From positions 1,550,001-1,614,000 of the forward strand of contig NZ_CP128846.1 in assembly GCF_030388665.1 (NCBI RefSeq): 64,000 nt of DNA. The letters run 5' to 3'. This DNA comes from Streptomyces flavofungini (lineage in GTDB: Bacteria; Actinomycetota; Actinomycetes; Streptomycetales; Streptomycetaceae). This document shows positions 50,614 to 61,920 of the stretch, piece after piece. Below the pieces are notes generated by a model that saw nothing but the letters and a program-made list of their open reading frames with translations, searched no databases and was not told the origin of the DNA. A program made the translations under genes and the position numbers. How positions within the stretch are numbered: the first letter of the stretch is position 1; every line of letters begins with the position of its first letter.

Positions 50614-51534
50614 ATGGCCAAGGCGTACGTATTCACCCGGCACGGCGGCCCCGAGGTCGAGGCCCTGATCGACCGTGAGCCGCCCGAGCCGGGCCCGGGG
50701 CAGTTGCTGATCGCGGTGCGGGCCGCGGGCGTCAACCCCGTCGACCACAAGCTGCGCTCCGGCTACCGCAGGCCCGGGCAGGCACCCGCCGAACTGCCCG
50801 AGGTGCTCGGCAGCGAGGCCGCGGGCGTGGTGGCGCGGACCGGCCCCGGCGTCGAGGGGTTCGCCGTGGGGGACGCGGTGTTCGGGTCCACGCTCACCGG
50901 CGGGTACGCCGCGTACACGCTGCTGCCGGTGGCCGTCGCCGCGCGCAAGCCGGAGGGCCTGTCGTTCGCGGAGGCGGCGACGCTGCCGGTCGCCGCGGCC
51001 ACCGCCTACGACGGGGTGCGTCAGCTCGCGCTGCCCGCCGGGGCGACGCTGCTCGTCACCGGCGCCGGGGGCGGCGTGGGCGGGAACGCGGTGCGCCTCG
51101 CCCGCCATCTGGGCCTGCGTGTCGTCGGTACGGCGAGCGAGGGCAAGAAGGACGTCGTCGAGTCGCTGGGCGCGGTCCATGTGGCGCCGGGCCCCGACCT
51201 GGTGGAGCGGATCCGCGCGGTGGCCCCGGACGGCGTCGACGGCGTCTTCGACCTGGTCGGCGGGGAGCACTTGCGGACGGTGGCGGAGCTGGTGGCCGAC
51301 CGCACGAAGCTGATCACGGCCGGCGGGAAGCAGATCGTGACCGAGCTCGGCGGCTCCCCCGTGGCCCGGGCACGGGACGCCGCCACGCTCGACGCGGTGG
51401 CCGAACTCGCCGCCGCCGGCGTGCTCCGGCCGCACATCACGGCGACGTACCCGCTGGACCGGGCGGGCGAGGCGCTGCGCGCGGTGGAGACCGGCCACGC
51501 GCTCGGCAAGGTGGTGATCGAGGTCGACGCGTGA
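50614..51534 (+). CDS. NADP-dependent quinone-oxidoreductase-like MDR protein
   Basis: 306 residues of the zinc-independent medium-chain reductase family. GroES-like half (about 1-120) with AAGVNPVDHKLRSG and the Rossmann half with LLVTGAGGGVGGNAVRLARHLGLRVVGTAS. It lacks the cysteine cluster of zinc alcohol dehydrogenases. Likely reduces quinones or enones with NADPH. ATG with a purine-rich GAGCGAGGGA upstream. Stop (TGA) overlaps a possible 50-codon frame. Confidence 0.92.
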   Translation: MAKAYVFTRHGGPEVEALIDREPPEPGPGQLLIAVRAAGVNPVDHKLRSGYRRPGQAPAELPEVLGSEAAGVVARTGPGVEGFAVGDAVFGSTLTGGYAAYTLLPVAVAARKPEGLSFAEAATLPVAAATAYDGVRQLALPAGATLLVTGAGGGVGGNAVRLARHLGLRVVGTASEGKKDVVESLGAVHVAPGPDLVERIRAVAPDGVDGVFDLVGGEHLRTVAELVADRTKLITAGGKQIVTELGGSPVARARDAATLDAVAELAAAGVLRPHITATYPLDRAGEALRAVETGHALGKVVIEVDA

Positions 51535-51683
51535 GTGCGCCGCGGGCGGCGCAGCGGGACGGGGCACGGCTCGTCGACGACGGCGTCCGGGCGGTGCGGG
51601 ACCCGGAGGCGGTGCCGCTCGGCCCCGACGACGTACCGGAGAGGGCGCGCGTCCCCGCGCGGGCGCCTGCTCGGAGAACGTGA
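51531..51683 (+). CDS. Possible small protein coupled to the MDR gene
   Basis: A 50-codon frame starting GTG at the MDR stop (GTGA overlap). The peptide is Arg/Ala/Pro-rich with one acidic stretch (VRDPEAVPLGPDDVPE). No family is recognised; coupling is the only support. Confidence 0.25.
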   Translation: MSAPRAAQRDGARLVDDGVRAVRDPEAVPLGPDDVPERARVPARAPARRT

Positions 51684-51691
51684 CCGGAGCA

Positions 51692-51779
51692 CCTGACCGA
51701 AGGGCCTGACCGAAGGGCCTGACCGAAGGGCCTGACCGAAGGGCCTGACCGAAGGGCCTGACCGAAGGGCCTGACCGGG
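51692..51779. repeat. 13-bp tandem repeat array
   Basis: Six exact copies of CCTGACCGAAGGG (51692-51769) and a partial seventh. The array lies 47 bases before the FBP-domain gene. The unit is not a multiple of three and lies outside any assigned gene. An AAAAAGGAAAAG run follows it. Confidence 0.97.
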
Positions 51780-51825
51780 AAAAAGGAAAAGACGGGCGTT
51801 CGTTCGGATTGATACCTTCCGGGTC

Positions 51826-52329
51826 ATGCGTGCCCTTGGTGACAAAGAAATCCGTGCGTCGTTCGTGAACTGCTCGAAGGGCGAGGCCCGGCGTCTGACG
51901 CTGCCCGTGGGCTTCGCCGAGACGCCCTGGCCCGACCTGGACTTCCTGGGCTGGCGTGACCCCAAGGCGCCGGACCGCGGCTACATCGTCGCCGAGCGGG
52001 ACGACGAGCTCGTCGGCATCGCCCTGCGCGCCTCCACGGGAGCCCGCCGCTCCATGCTGAAGTCCAGCATCTGCTCGGTGTGCGTGACGCCGCAGGCCGG
52101 TTCGGGCATCGCGCTGCTCGTCGCGCCCCGCGCGGGCGAGGCGGGCCGCCAGGGCAACTCGGTCGGCCTGTACGTCTGCGCGGACCTGGCCTGCTCCCTC
52201 TACGTACGCGGCAAGAAGTCGTCGGCGCTGGCCCGCCGCTTCGACGAGAGCCTCACCCCGCAGGAGCAGAACGAGCGCACGGTCCGCAACCTGAACGGCT
52301 TCCTGGACCAGGTGCTCGGCCGCGCCTAG
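51826..52329 (+). CDS. FBP-domain protein (elongation-factor-G-binding, treble-clef zinc finger)
   Basis: 167 residues. Four cysteines C83, C86 (CSVC) and C118, C123 (VCADLAC) form the zinc finger of the FBP C-terminal domain, which in better-known members binds EF-G and relieves fusidic acid stalling. The short N-terminal region (about 1-75) has the usual LGWRDPKAPDRGYIV motif. Streptomyces often carries several such proteins. The last four bases overlap the convergent 2Fe-2S gene. Confidence 0.88.
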   Translation: MRALGDKEIRASFVNCSKGEARRLTLPVGFAETPWPDLDFLGWRDPKAPDRGYIVAERDDELVGIALRASTGARRSMLKSSICSVCVTPQAGSGIALLVAPRAGEAGRQGNSVGLYVCADLACSLYVRGKKSSALARRFDESLTPQEQNERTVRNLNGFLDQVLGRA

Positions 52330-52820
52330 GCCTGCCGGGGGTCGACCAGTTGCAGGGTCAGGGCGTCCGGTGGTTCGGCGAGGCCGGGCCCGCCCGCCTC
52401 CGCCCAGGTGAGGATGTCGTCGAGGGAGGCGTCGTCCAGGGCGAAGCCCACCCAGGCCGGGCGGCCGCCGTGCGCGCGGCCCGTGCGGGAGGGCTGCACC
52501 ACCACGATGTTGGCCTGGCCGCAGGGGCCGAGGCAGTCGCTGGTGCGCACCGCGAACCGGCCCCCGGACGCGTCCGCCGCCGCCCGCAGCCGCGCCAACT
52601 GGCCCACGTGGTCCGTGCCGGGGTGCTTGCCCGGGTCGCCGCAGCAGCAGCCCCGGCACACGACGAGCGTGCAGGGACGAGGGGCCGCCGGGGCCGATGA
52701 TGCCGCCGGGGGCAGGAGGTCGGGGGCGGTGCGGGGTTCGGGCAGGGGCACGGCGGTGGTGCCGCGGGGCTCGGGCGCGGTGCGGGGCTCGGGCGCGGTG
52801 CGGGGCTCGGGCGCGGTCAT
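52326..52820 (-). CDS. Thioredoxin-fold 2Fe-2S ferredoxin-like protein
   Basis: 164 residues. A thioredoxin-like ferredoxin domain (about 50-160): cysteines in VVCRGCCCG (55-60) and CLGPCGQAN (96-100) supply the cluster ligands. It may carry electrons to an unknown partner. Residues 2-19 are three exact TAPEPR units (18-bp repeats, 52764-52817). The start is uncertain because no ribosome-binding site is visible before the ATG; the true start could lie after the repeats. Confidence 0.82.
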   Translation of the reverse strand: MTAPEPRTAPEPRTAPEPRGTTAVPLPEPRTAPDLLPPAASSAPAAPRPCTLVVCRGCCCGDPGKHPGTDHVGQLARLRAAADASGGRFAVRTSDCLGPCGQANIVVVQPSRTGRAHGGRPAWVGFALDDASLDDILTWAEAGGPGLAEPPDALTLQLVDPRQA

Positions 52821-52844
52821 TTCATGATCATGCCAGGGTCGTGC

Positions 52845-54185
52845 TCAGGTCAGATAGGCCAGGCCCGGGTGTGCCTGCCGGTAGCCGTCGACCAGGCGGC
52901 GGGCCACGGACACCGAGTCGACCAGCGGGTGCAGCGCGAACGCCTTGAACGCCGTGGCGCGCGAACCGCTGTCCGCCGCGGCGAGCACCTCGCGCTCGAC
53001 CGCCTTGACCGCGCACACCAGGCCCGTGGCGTGCCCCGGCAGCGGCGACACGGCCGCCGGGTGCGGCCCGGACGCGTCCACCGTGCACGGCACCTCGATG
53101 ACGGCGTCCGAGTCGAGCTCGGGCAGCGTCGTGCGGTTGCGGACGTTGAGGATCAGCGTCGCGCGTTCGTCGCGGGCGATGGCCCGCATCAGCGCGAGGG
53201 CGACTTGTTCGTAGCCGCCGGACTCCATGTCCTCGGGGGCGCGTTCCCCGGCGCCCGCGGCCTCGCGGTTGTGTGCCATGTACGTCGCCTCGCGCTCGGC
53301 GCGGGTGGCGTCCCAGGCCTGGAACGCGGGGGTCTCGGGGCTCCGCATCGCCTCGTAGAAGCGGGCCTGCTGGTCGCGCAGGAACGCGCCGCGGGTCTGC
53401 TCGGCCATCCGGTAGGCGCGGACGGTCTCCCGGTTGAAGTAGTAGTAGTGCAGGTACTCGTTGGGGATCACGCCGAGCGACTGCAGCCAGTCGGCGCCGA
53501 AGAGCTTGCCCTCCTCGAAGGACTCCAGGAGGGCGTGGTCGCCGAGCAGCCGGGGCAGCAGGTCCTGCCCGTCGACCTCCAGGCCGCTCAGCCAGCCCAG
53601 GTGGTTCAGGCCCACGTAGTCGAGCCGCGCCCGGCCGGGCGGTACGTCGAGCAGCCCCGCTACGCGGCGGCCGAGGCCCACGGGCGAGTCGCAGATGCCG
53701 ATGGCGCGGTCGCCGATGTGGCGGGCCATCGCCTCGGTCACCAGGCCCGCCGGGTTGGTGAAGTTGATGACCCACGCCTCGGGCGCGAGCCGCCGCACGC
53801 GGCGGGCGATGTCGACGGCGACGGGCACCGTCCGCAGCCCGTACGCGATGCCGCCCGCGCCGACCGTCTCCTGCCCGAGGACCCCCTCGGCGAGGGCCAC
53901 CCGCTCGTCGGCGGCGCGCCCTTCCAGGCCGCCGACGCGGATCGCGGAGAACACGAAGTCGGCGCCGCGCAGCGCCTCGTCGAGGTCGGCGGTGACGCGC
54001 ACCGCGGGCGCGTCCACCACCCCGGCGGCCTGGTCGGCGAGGACGCGGGCGATGGCCCCGGCACGGGCGCCGTCCACGTCGTGCAGGACGACCTCGGTGA
54101 CACGGCCCTCGGCGCGGTCGCCGAGCAGCGCCCGGTACACGAGGGGCACACGGAATCCGCCGCCGCCCAGAATTGCCAGCCTCAC
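52845..54185 (-). CDS. GH4-family 6-phospho-glycosidase
   Basis: 446 residues. NAD-binding N-terminus (MRLAILGGGGFRVPL), INFTNPAG at 140-147, and the metal ligands Cys165 (GICDSP) and His195 (GLNHLG), the hallmark of family 4, which uses NAD and Mn and hydrolyses phosphorylated glycosides by a redox mechanism. Phospho-beta-glucosidase is the usual annotation for this branch. GTG start fixed by GAGGTGG seven bases upstream. No adjacent PTS genes, so the substrate source is open. Confidence 0.93.
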   Translation of the reverse strand: MRLAILGGGGFRVPLVYRALLGDRAEGRVTEVVLHDVDGARAGAIARVLADQAAGVVDAPAVRVTADLDEALRGADFVFSAIRVGGLEGRAADERVALAEGVLGQETVGAGGIAYGLRTVPVAVDIARRVRRLAPEAWVINFTNPAGLVTEAMARHIGDRAIGICDSPVGLGRRVAGLLDVPPGRARLDYVGLNHLGWLSGLEVDGQDLLPRLLGDHALLESFEEGKLFGADWLQSLGVIPNEYLHYYYFNRETVRAYRMAEQTRGAFLRDQQARFYEAMRSPETPAFQAWDATRAEREATYMAHNREAAGAGERAPEDMESGGYEQVALALMRAIARDERATLILNVRNRTTLPELDSDAVIEVPCTVDASGPHPAAVSPLPGHATGLVCAVKAVEREVLAAADSGSRATAFKAFALHPLVDSVSVARRLVDGYRQAHPGLAYLT

Positions 54186-54307
54186 GTCTGAACCACCTCG
54201 CTCGCAGTGCACGTCGCCCTGAACACCTACCACTTCGTACGGGGTGGTGTGGAACGCGGGGCCCGCCGGACGCGACCGGAAGAGCCCGGCGGGGTGGCCC
54301 GGAGCGG

Positions 54308-54823
54308 CTAGCCCGTGGCCCCCGGGTCGCCCGGCCCGGGCGCGATCGCCCGGCCCGCCCACTCCGGCGCCGCCTCCACGAACTCGGCGACGCGCTCGCG
54401 GACCGCGTCCGGGAACGGCACCGCGCGTCCCGCCTTCTGGTCGACGTGCAGTGCGAGCAGTTCGGTCGTCGCGACGGGCGCGGCGTCCGGCGCCGGATCG
54501 GCCGCGGCGCCGTCGACGACGTACAGCTCATGGGTGAAGTGCGCCTTCTTCCCGTGCACGCCGAGGACCCGGGTGCGCACGGCGAGGTGCGCGCCCTCGG
54601 CGACGTCGCGCAGGTACCGCAGATGGGCCTCGACGGTGTAGAGGGAGCAGCCGGTGGCCTCGCGGTACGCGGCGTCGAGGCCGACGGCGTCCATCATGGC
54701 GTCGGTGGCGAACCCGAAGGCCAGCGAGTAGTAGCCCTCGCTCATATGGCCGTTGTAGTCGATCCACTCCGGCGGCACGACCTGCCGGTGGGGCGCGAGA
54801 CGGCGGGCGATTTCCCTGGTCAC
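54308..54823 (-). CDS. cdhB: Hotdog thioesterase, probable betainyl-CoA thioesterase
   Basis: 171 residues, hotdog fold. The active-site segment is WIDYNGHMSEGYYSLAFGFATDAMM. In carnitine-degrading bacteria such a thioesterase next to carnitine dehydrogenase releases glycine betaine from betainyl-CoA. It overlaps the dehydrogenase gene by four bases (GTGA), supporting one operon of cleavage enzyme, dehydrogenase and thioesterase. Gene symbol is by analogy to Pseudomonas. The C-terminal tail is Gly/Pro-rich. Confidence 0.87.
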   Translation of the reverse strand: MTREIARRLAPHRQVVPPEWIDYNGHMSEGYYSLAFGFATDAMMDAVGLDAAYREATGCSLYTVEAHLRYLRDVAEGAHLAVRTRVLGVHGKKAHFTHELYVVDGAAADPAPDAAPVATTELLALHVDQKAGRAVPFPDAVRERVAEFVEAAPEWAGRAIAPGPGDPGATG

Positions 54824-55806
54824 AGAGTTCCCTTCGGATCGGTCGGGTCGGCGGTGGCCTGGCGCGGGAGGCGTCCCGTCGCGCGCAGCACGTCGATGAC
54901 GCCCCGGTCGCGCTCGGCGACGAGGTCGGCGACGGTGCGCCCGGCGGCGGCCTCGTCGCAGCCGGCGACCACCGCGTCGTACAGCTCCTTGTCCAGCTCG
55001 GGTGCTTCGAGCCGTGTCCACGGGGACTTCAGGGACGGGCCGAAGTGGTCGAGCATATGGGCCATGCCGCCCTCGCCGCCCGCGAGCGCGAAGGTGAGCA
55101 TGGGGCCCATGAACGCCCAGCGCAGGCCGGGGCCCTCGGTGATGGAGTCGTCGATCTCCTGGACGGTGGCCTCGCCGTTGGCGACCATGTGCAGCGCCTC
55201 GCGCCACAGGGCTTCCTGGAGCCGGTTGGCGATGAAGCCCGGCACCTCGCTCTTCATGGTGATGACGGACTTGCCGGCGACCTCGTAGAAGCGCGACGCC
55301 CAGGAGACGGCCTCCGGGGTGGTGCGCTCGCCGCCGACGACCTCGACGAGCGGGATCAGGTAGGGCGGGTTGAAGGGGTGTCCGACGACGAGGCGGCCCG
55401 GGTCGGCGGCCGTGGTCTGCATGTCGGTCATCGGATAGCCCGAGGTGGAGGAGGCGATGACGACGCCGGGCGGCGCGGCGGCGTCGAGGCGCGCCAGCAG
55501 GTCGCGCTTGAGCTCCAGCTTCTCGGGGGCGCTCTCCTGGACGAACTGGGCGTCGGCGACGGCCTCTTCGAGGCTCGCGGCGACGGTGAGCCGGTCCCGG
55601 GACGCGCCGTCGGCGAGGCCGAGCCGGGTGAGCGCGGGCCAGGCGGCGTCGACGAGACGGCGCAGGCGGGGCTCGGCGTCCGGGGCGGGGTCCCAGGCGG
55701 TGACGTCATAGCCGCGCGCGAGGAAGTGCGCGACCCAGCCGCCGCCGATGACACCGGCACCGACGCAGGCGACGCGGCGTACTTCTTCGGGAGTGGTCGT
55801 GGTCAT
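54820..55806 (-). CDS. cdhA: L-carnitine dehydrogenase (3-hydroxyacyl-CoA-dehydrogenase family)
   Basis: 328 residues. NAD-binding VACVGAGVIGGGWVAHF (12-28), SSTSGYPMTDMQ, GHPFNPPYLIPLVEVVGG and the C-terminal helical part with LRWAFMGPMLTFALAGGEGGM, which is characteristic of L-carnitine dehydrogenase rather than fatty-acid enzymes. It oxidises carnitine to 3-dehydrocarnitine. GGAAGGGAAG lies before the ATG. Middle gene of a three-gene operon with a thioesterase and a beta-keto acid cleavage enzyme. Confidence 0.92.
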   Translation of the reverse strand: MTTTTPEEVRRVACVGAGVIGGGWVAHFLARGYDVTAWDPAPDAEPRLRRLVDAAWPALTRLGLADGASRDRLTVAASLEEAVADAQFVQESAPEKLELKRDLLARLDAAAPPGVVIASSTSGYPMTDMQTTAADPGRLVVGHPFNPPYLIPLVEVVGGERTTPEAVSWASRFYEVAGKSVITMKSEVPGFIANRLQEALWREALHMVANGEATVQEIDDSITEGPGLRWAFMGPMLTFALAGGEGGMAHMLDHFGPSLKSPWTRLEAPELDKELYDAVVAGCDEAAAGRTVADLVAERDRGVIDVLRATGRLPRQATADPTDPKGTL

Positions 55807-55945
55807 GGTGGGGCTTCCCTTCCTTGCTACGGGGTGGCGGCGCCCAGTAAGGGCGCGGGGAACTGCGCGACCAGTCGGCGACGGGCCGCGGATGAGTCAC
55901 CTCGCGAAGCGGACTGGCGGACTGGAGGGCTAGCGGCGGGGCGGA

Positions 55946-56848
55946 CTAGCGGCGTGGCTTCAGGCCGAGCTTCTGCCGGGCCTCGTCGGGCGTGGCGACG
56001 CGCGAGCCGAGGTTCTCGGTGATCCGGACGGCGCGCTCGACCAGCTGGGCGTTGGTCGCCTTGTTGCCCTTGCCCAGGTACAGGTTGTCCTCGAGGCCGA
56101 CGCGGACCTGCCCGCCGAGCAGGATGGACTGCGCGACCCACGGCATCTGCATGCGCCCGATCGCGAAGCTGGCCCACTGAGCGCCCTCGGGCAGCATGTT
56201 GACCATCGACTGGAGCACGCCGGGGTCGGCGGGCGCGCCCCAGGGGATGCCCATGCACAGCTGGAAGACGGTGGGGTCGTCGAGCAGGCCCTCGGCCAGG
56301 AGCTGCTTGGCGAACCACAGTTGCCCGGTGTCGAAGATCTCCAACTCGGGCCGTACGCCCAACTCCTGGATGCGCTTGGCGCCCTGCCGGAGCATGTCGG
56401 GGGTGGAGACGTAGAGGTTGGAGCCGTCGCCGAAGTTGAGGGAGCCGCAGTCGAGGGTGCAGATGTCGGGGAGCAGGTCCTCGACGTGCGGGAGCCGGTC
56501 GAGGCCGCCGACGAGGTCGGTGCCGGGGAGCGCGCCGAGTTCCTTCAGCGGCTCGTCCGGGTCGACGACCAGGTCACCGCCCATGCCCGCCGTCAGATTG
56601 ATGACGACGTCGGTGCCGGTCTCCTTCACGCGCTCGACGACCTCGCGGTAGAGGCGGGGGTCGCGCGACGGCGCGCCGCTCTCCGGGTCGCGGACGTGGA
56701 TGTGCACGACGGCGGCACCGGCCTCGGCGGCGGCCACCGCGTCGCGGGCTATCTGCTCGGGTGTGACGGGCACGTGCGGGCTCTTGCGGACGGTGTCGCC
56801 CGCGCCGGTGAGGGCGCAGGTGATGATGACGTTGTCGTTCACGGGCAT
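55946..56848 (-). CDS. cdhC: Beta-keto acid cleavage enzyme (BKACE), probable dehydrocarnitine cleaving
   Basis: 300 residues, TIM barrel of the BKACE/DUF849 family. Zinc ligands lie in [12 protein letters not shown] (His49, His51), with [20 protein letters not shown] at the end. In this operon it would join dehydrocarnitine with acetyl-CoA to give betainyl-CoA and acetoacetate. ATG with GGGAG upstream. It is the first gene of the operon; the XRE-TetR regulator lies just upstream on the same strand. Confidence 0.91.
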   Translation of the reverse strand: MPVNDNVIITCALTGAGDTVRKSPHVPVTPEQIARDAVAAAEAGAAVVHIHVRDPESGAPSRDPRLYREVVERVKETGTDVVINLTAGMGGDLVVDPDEPLKELGALPGTDLVGGLDRLPHVEDLLPDICTLDCGSLNFGDGSNLYVSTPDMLRQGAKRIQELGVRPELEIFDTGQLWFAKQLLAEGLLDDPTVFQLCMGIPWGAPADPGVLQSMVNMLPEGAQWASFAIGRMQMPWVAQSILLGGQVRVGLEDNLYLGKGNKATNAQLVERAVRITENLGSRVATPDEARQKLGLKPRR

Positions 56849-56964
56849 GCCGGACTCCCTTTCGGGTGCTGGGGGTTCTGGTCGTGCGGGGGCCGTACGG
56901 AGTCGGGGGTACGAGGCCAGGGGGGCGGGGACGGGTGTGCGGGCCGGGGGTGCGGGGCCGGGGC

Positions 56965-57822
56965 TCAGCGCGCGGCGAGCGCGGCGTCGACGTGGGCGAG
57001 CAGGGCCGCGTGCATGTCGTCGGGGCGGGTGCCGGGTCCTTCCGGGGTGCCGGCGAGGACCTGGGTGGCGAGGCCGTCGATCAGGGCGGTCAGGTGCAGG
57101 GCGGCCGCTTCGGGGTCCACGGGCCTGAACGCGCCCTGGGCTACGCCGCGCCGGACTACGTCGGCGACGGTGGCGCGCCACTGCCGGTAGTACTCGGTGT
57201 GCAGGCGGCCGACGACGGTGGAGCGGGCCGCCTCGGCCCACAGGTCGAGCCAGACACTCCACTGGTCGCGCTGCTGGGCGGTGCGCGGGGTCTGGAGCTC
57301 GATGAGCTGGCGCAGTTCGTCGGCGGCGTCGGCCGCTTCGGCGATGCGCGCGGCCCTGCGGGCGGTGTCCTCGTCCATGCACCAGCGCACGGCCGCCTCC
57401 AGGAGGTCGTCGCGGCCCGGGAAGTGGTAGTGAATGGCAGCCGTGCTGGTCTCGCAGGCCTTGGCGATGTCCTGGACGCGGACGGCGTGGAAGCCGTGGT
57501 CGGCGATGAGGCGGACGGTCTCGCGGATGATCTGCAGCGGCCGCCCCTCGGGCGGCGTCGCGGCCCGCCGTCCGCGCGGGGCGGCGGGGCGGGCAGCCGC
57601 CGGGTCGGCGCCGCCGCGGGTGCCGAGCAGCCAGGCGGCGTCGACGTCGGCGGTGTCCGCGATCCGGGCGAGCTCCGCCGCGGTGAAGCGCCGGGTGCCG
57701 CCCAAGGAGCGCGACAGCTTCGACGGGTCCATGACGATCCGCCGCGCGAACTCGCGCTGGGTCACGCCCGCCGCGGCGATGACCTCACGGACACGGGTGG
57801 GGACGTCGGGGTCTTGCTCCAT
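56965..57822 (-). CDS. XRE-TetR fusion transcriptional regulator
   Basis: 285 residues with two DNA-binding modules in one chain. Residues about 8-70 are an XRE/Cro-type helix-turn-helix ([21 protein letters not shown]); residues about 95-145 are a TetR-type helix-turn-helix ([17 protein letters not shown]...[10 protein letters not shown]), followed by a TetR ligand domain. It sits upstream of the carnitine operon and likely controls it. A perfect 18-bp palindrome at 57913-57930 lies 91 bases before its start. ATG 57820-57822 is preferred; a TTG/GTG upstream is possible. Confidence 0.9.
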   Translation of the reverse strand: MEQDPDVPTRVREVIAAAGVTQREFARRIVMDPSKLSRSLGGTRRFTAAELARIADTADVDAAWLLGTRGGADPAAARPAAPRGRRAATPPEGRPLQIIRETVRLIADHGFHAVRVQDIAKACETSTAAIHYHFPGRDDLLEAAVRWCMDEDTARRAARIAEAADAADELRQLIELQTPRTAQQRDQWSVWLDLWAEAARSTVVGRLHTEYYRQWRATVADVVRRGVAQGAFRPVDPEAAALHLTALIDGLATQVLAGTPEGPGTRPDDMHAALLAHVDAALAAR

Positions 57823-57912
57823 GCGGACCACCGTACCCGGGCATTGAGATCAGCACAACGCAAGCCCCATGATCTTCCGGTCCATACTCACACTTTCAGG
57901 CCATTGCGATGC

Positions 57913-57930
57913 TGACTGATGCATCAGTCA
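57913..57930. promoter_or_regulatory. Perfect 18-bp palindrome, probable TetR-type operator
   Basis: TGACTGATGCATCAGTCA is a perfect dyad. It covers the MFS stop codon and lies upstream of the XRE-TetR regulator gene. Size and symmetry fit a TetR-family operator for autoregulation and, by readthrough, control of the carnitine operon. Confidence 0.72.
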
Positions 57931-59364
57931 CCTCAATGTCCCGCACACCCCGGCCGGACCCCGCCGCCACCGCCGCACCGCCACCGGCGCCGACACCGCC
58001 CCGAGGACCCCCACCCACGCGCAGACTCCCGCCCAGCCCAGCGTCGCGTACGCCAGCGCCCCGAGCGACGAGCCCGCCGCGCCGCCGATGAAGGCACACG
58101 TCATGTAGGCCGTGTTGAGGCGGCTGCGGGCCTCGGCGCTGAGGGCGAAGATCCGCACCTGGTTGGCGACCATCCCGGACTGCATGGCCACGTCCAGGAG
58201 CAGCGTGCCGAGGGCCAGGGCCACGAGTCCGGGCACGCCGCCGAGGCCGCCGAGGGCGAGGACTCCAGCCGAGGCGACGACCGCGACCAGGCAGACGGCG
58301 TTCACCGCGTCCGGGCCGCGCCGGTCGATCTGGCGGCCCGCGAACGGCGTCGCCAGCATCGTGCCCGCGTTCACCAGGGCCAGCGCGCCGACCGCCGAGG
58401 CGCCGAGGCCGTACGTCCCGCTCGTCAGGAACAGGGCGACCCCGGTCCACAGCGCCTGGAAGGCCGCGAAGGCCGTCGCCTGGTAGAAGCAGGAGAGCCG
58501 CAGCAGAGGCTCCCCGCGCAGCAGCCGCAGCGACTCGGCGAGCAGCGCCGGATAGCGCTGGCTCGACGTCGGGACGGTGCGGGGCAGGCTGCGGGCGAGG
58601 ACGGCGGCGATCAGGAGCGCCACCACGGCCGCCACGAGGTAGGGCGCCCGCCAGCCGAGCCATTCGCCGAGCGCGCCGCCGAACGCGCGTGAGAGCAGCA
58701 TGCCGCCGATGGATCCGCTCAGGATGGTGCCGGTGACGGCGCCGCGGCGGTCGGCGGGGACGAGTCCCGCCGCCATGGGCGCGACGACGGGGGCGACGAC
58801 CGTCGTGACGCCGACGAGCATGCTCGCGCCGAGCAGCGGCGGCAGCGCGGGCGCGGCGCTCGCGGCGAGCAGCCCGGCGCCGCTGAGGGCGAACAGGGCG
58901 GTGATGAGCGTGCGGTGCGGGACCCGGTCGCCGAGGGGCACCAGGAAGAAGATGCCGAGCGCGTAGCCGAACTGGGCCGCGGTCACCACGAGGGCGGCCG
59001 TGTCGCCGGACACATCGAGCCCGGAGGCGACAAGCGGGCTGACGGCCTGCGGGAAGTAGATGTTGCCGACGGCCACACCACAGGCGACGGCGAGGAGCAG
59101 CACCATGCCACGGCTGAGGGAGGCGGGGGGAGCGGGGGCGTGCGGGGCGGGGGCGCCCTGCGTGGGGGTGTGCGGAGCGGGAGCGCCCGAACCCCGGGCA
59201 TCCGAAGCCGAGGCATCCGAACCCCCGGCGCCCGGAGCCGAGGCATCCGGAGCCGAGGCATCCGGAGCCGCGAAGGCCATGGCTTCCGGAGCGGTCGCCT
59301 CCACGGGGGTGGGCGCGGCGACGGCCGGTATCGGCCCCGGCGTGGGCGTGGTGCGTTCGGTCAC
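57928..59364 (-). CDS. MFS transporter (Bcr/CflA-like)
   Basis: 478 residues with 12 membrane segments in the region about 85-465 (GVAVGNIYFPQAVSPLVASGL, FFLVPLGDRVPHRTLITALFAL motif A). The first 80 residues are an Ala/Pro/Ser/Asp-rich cytoplasmic tail with degenerate hexapeptide repeats (SAPDA, APGAGG, SGAPAPH). Substrate unknown. GTG start with GAAGGTGA upstream. Lies upstream of and on the same strand as the carnitine regulator. Confidence 0.9.
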   Translation of the reverse strand: MTERTTPTPGPIPAVAAPTPVEATAPEAMAFAAPDASAPDASAPGAGGSDASASDARGSGAPAPHTPTQGAPAPHAPAPPASLSRGMVLLLAVACGVAVGNIYFPQAVSPLVASGLDVSGDTAALVVTAAQFGYALGIFFLVPLGDRVPHRTLITALFALSGAGLLAASAAPALPPLLGASMLVGVTTVVAPVVAPMAAGLVPADRRGAVTGTILSGSIGGMLLSRAFGGALGEWLGWRAPYLVAAVVALLIAAVLARSLPRTVPTSSQRYPALLAESLRLLRGEPLLRLSCFYQATAFAAFQALWTGVALFLTSGTYGLGASAVGALALVNAGTMLATPFAGRQIDRRGPDAVNAVCLVAVVASAGVLALGGLGGVPGLVALALGTLLLDVAMQSGMVANQVRIFALSAEARSRLNTAYMTCAFIGGAAGSSLGALAYATLGWAGVCAWVGVLGAVSAPVAVRRWRRGPAGVCGTLR

Positions 59365-59567
59365 GAGGGTTCACCTTCGCCGCTGCGCCCCCCGCGCACA
59401 AGGCATTTCTCCCCACCGCCCCGACCCGCCCTGCACCCTCCCCCTGCCGCTCGCTCAACACCCTTCTCCGCACGCGTGTTTGACTCACGGGCCGGATCCG
59501 GTCCGGCGTATCACGCGATGGTGTGACCGGGGGCGGCGCCCGGCATCCGGCGGCGCGGCCCGGGTAG

Positions 59568-61826
<2,259 letters not shown>

Positions 61827-61851
61827 GCGCCTGCGGGTAAGGTCGGCGGAC

Positions 61852-61876
61852 GGGCCGATCACCGGGATCGGCCCGG
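61852..61876. terminator. Hairpin terminator of geoA
   Basis: Perfect ten-base arms CGGGCCGATC (61852-61861) and its complement (61867-61876) with a five-base loop, 26 bases after the geoA stop. Confidence 0.78.
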
Positions 61877-61920
61877 GGTCGGCGCGGTCCGGCCCCGGGA
61901 ACGTGGGGAGGGCGCGCGCC

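Noticed and set aside
51692..51779. CRISPR array
   Set aside because: Units are contiguous, with no spacers; the same applies to 62289-62387 and 40166-40256, and no cas gene is present.
50299..52659. Large N-terminal extension of the phospholipase C frame
   Set aside because: The extension runs through the antisense of the MDR gene and the 13-bp array; the Tat signal at 50298 marks the real start.
59480..59485. TTGACT as -35 of geoA
   Set aside because: No -10 hexamer at acceptable spacing was found.
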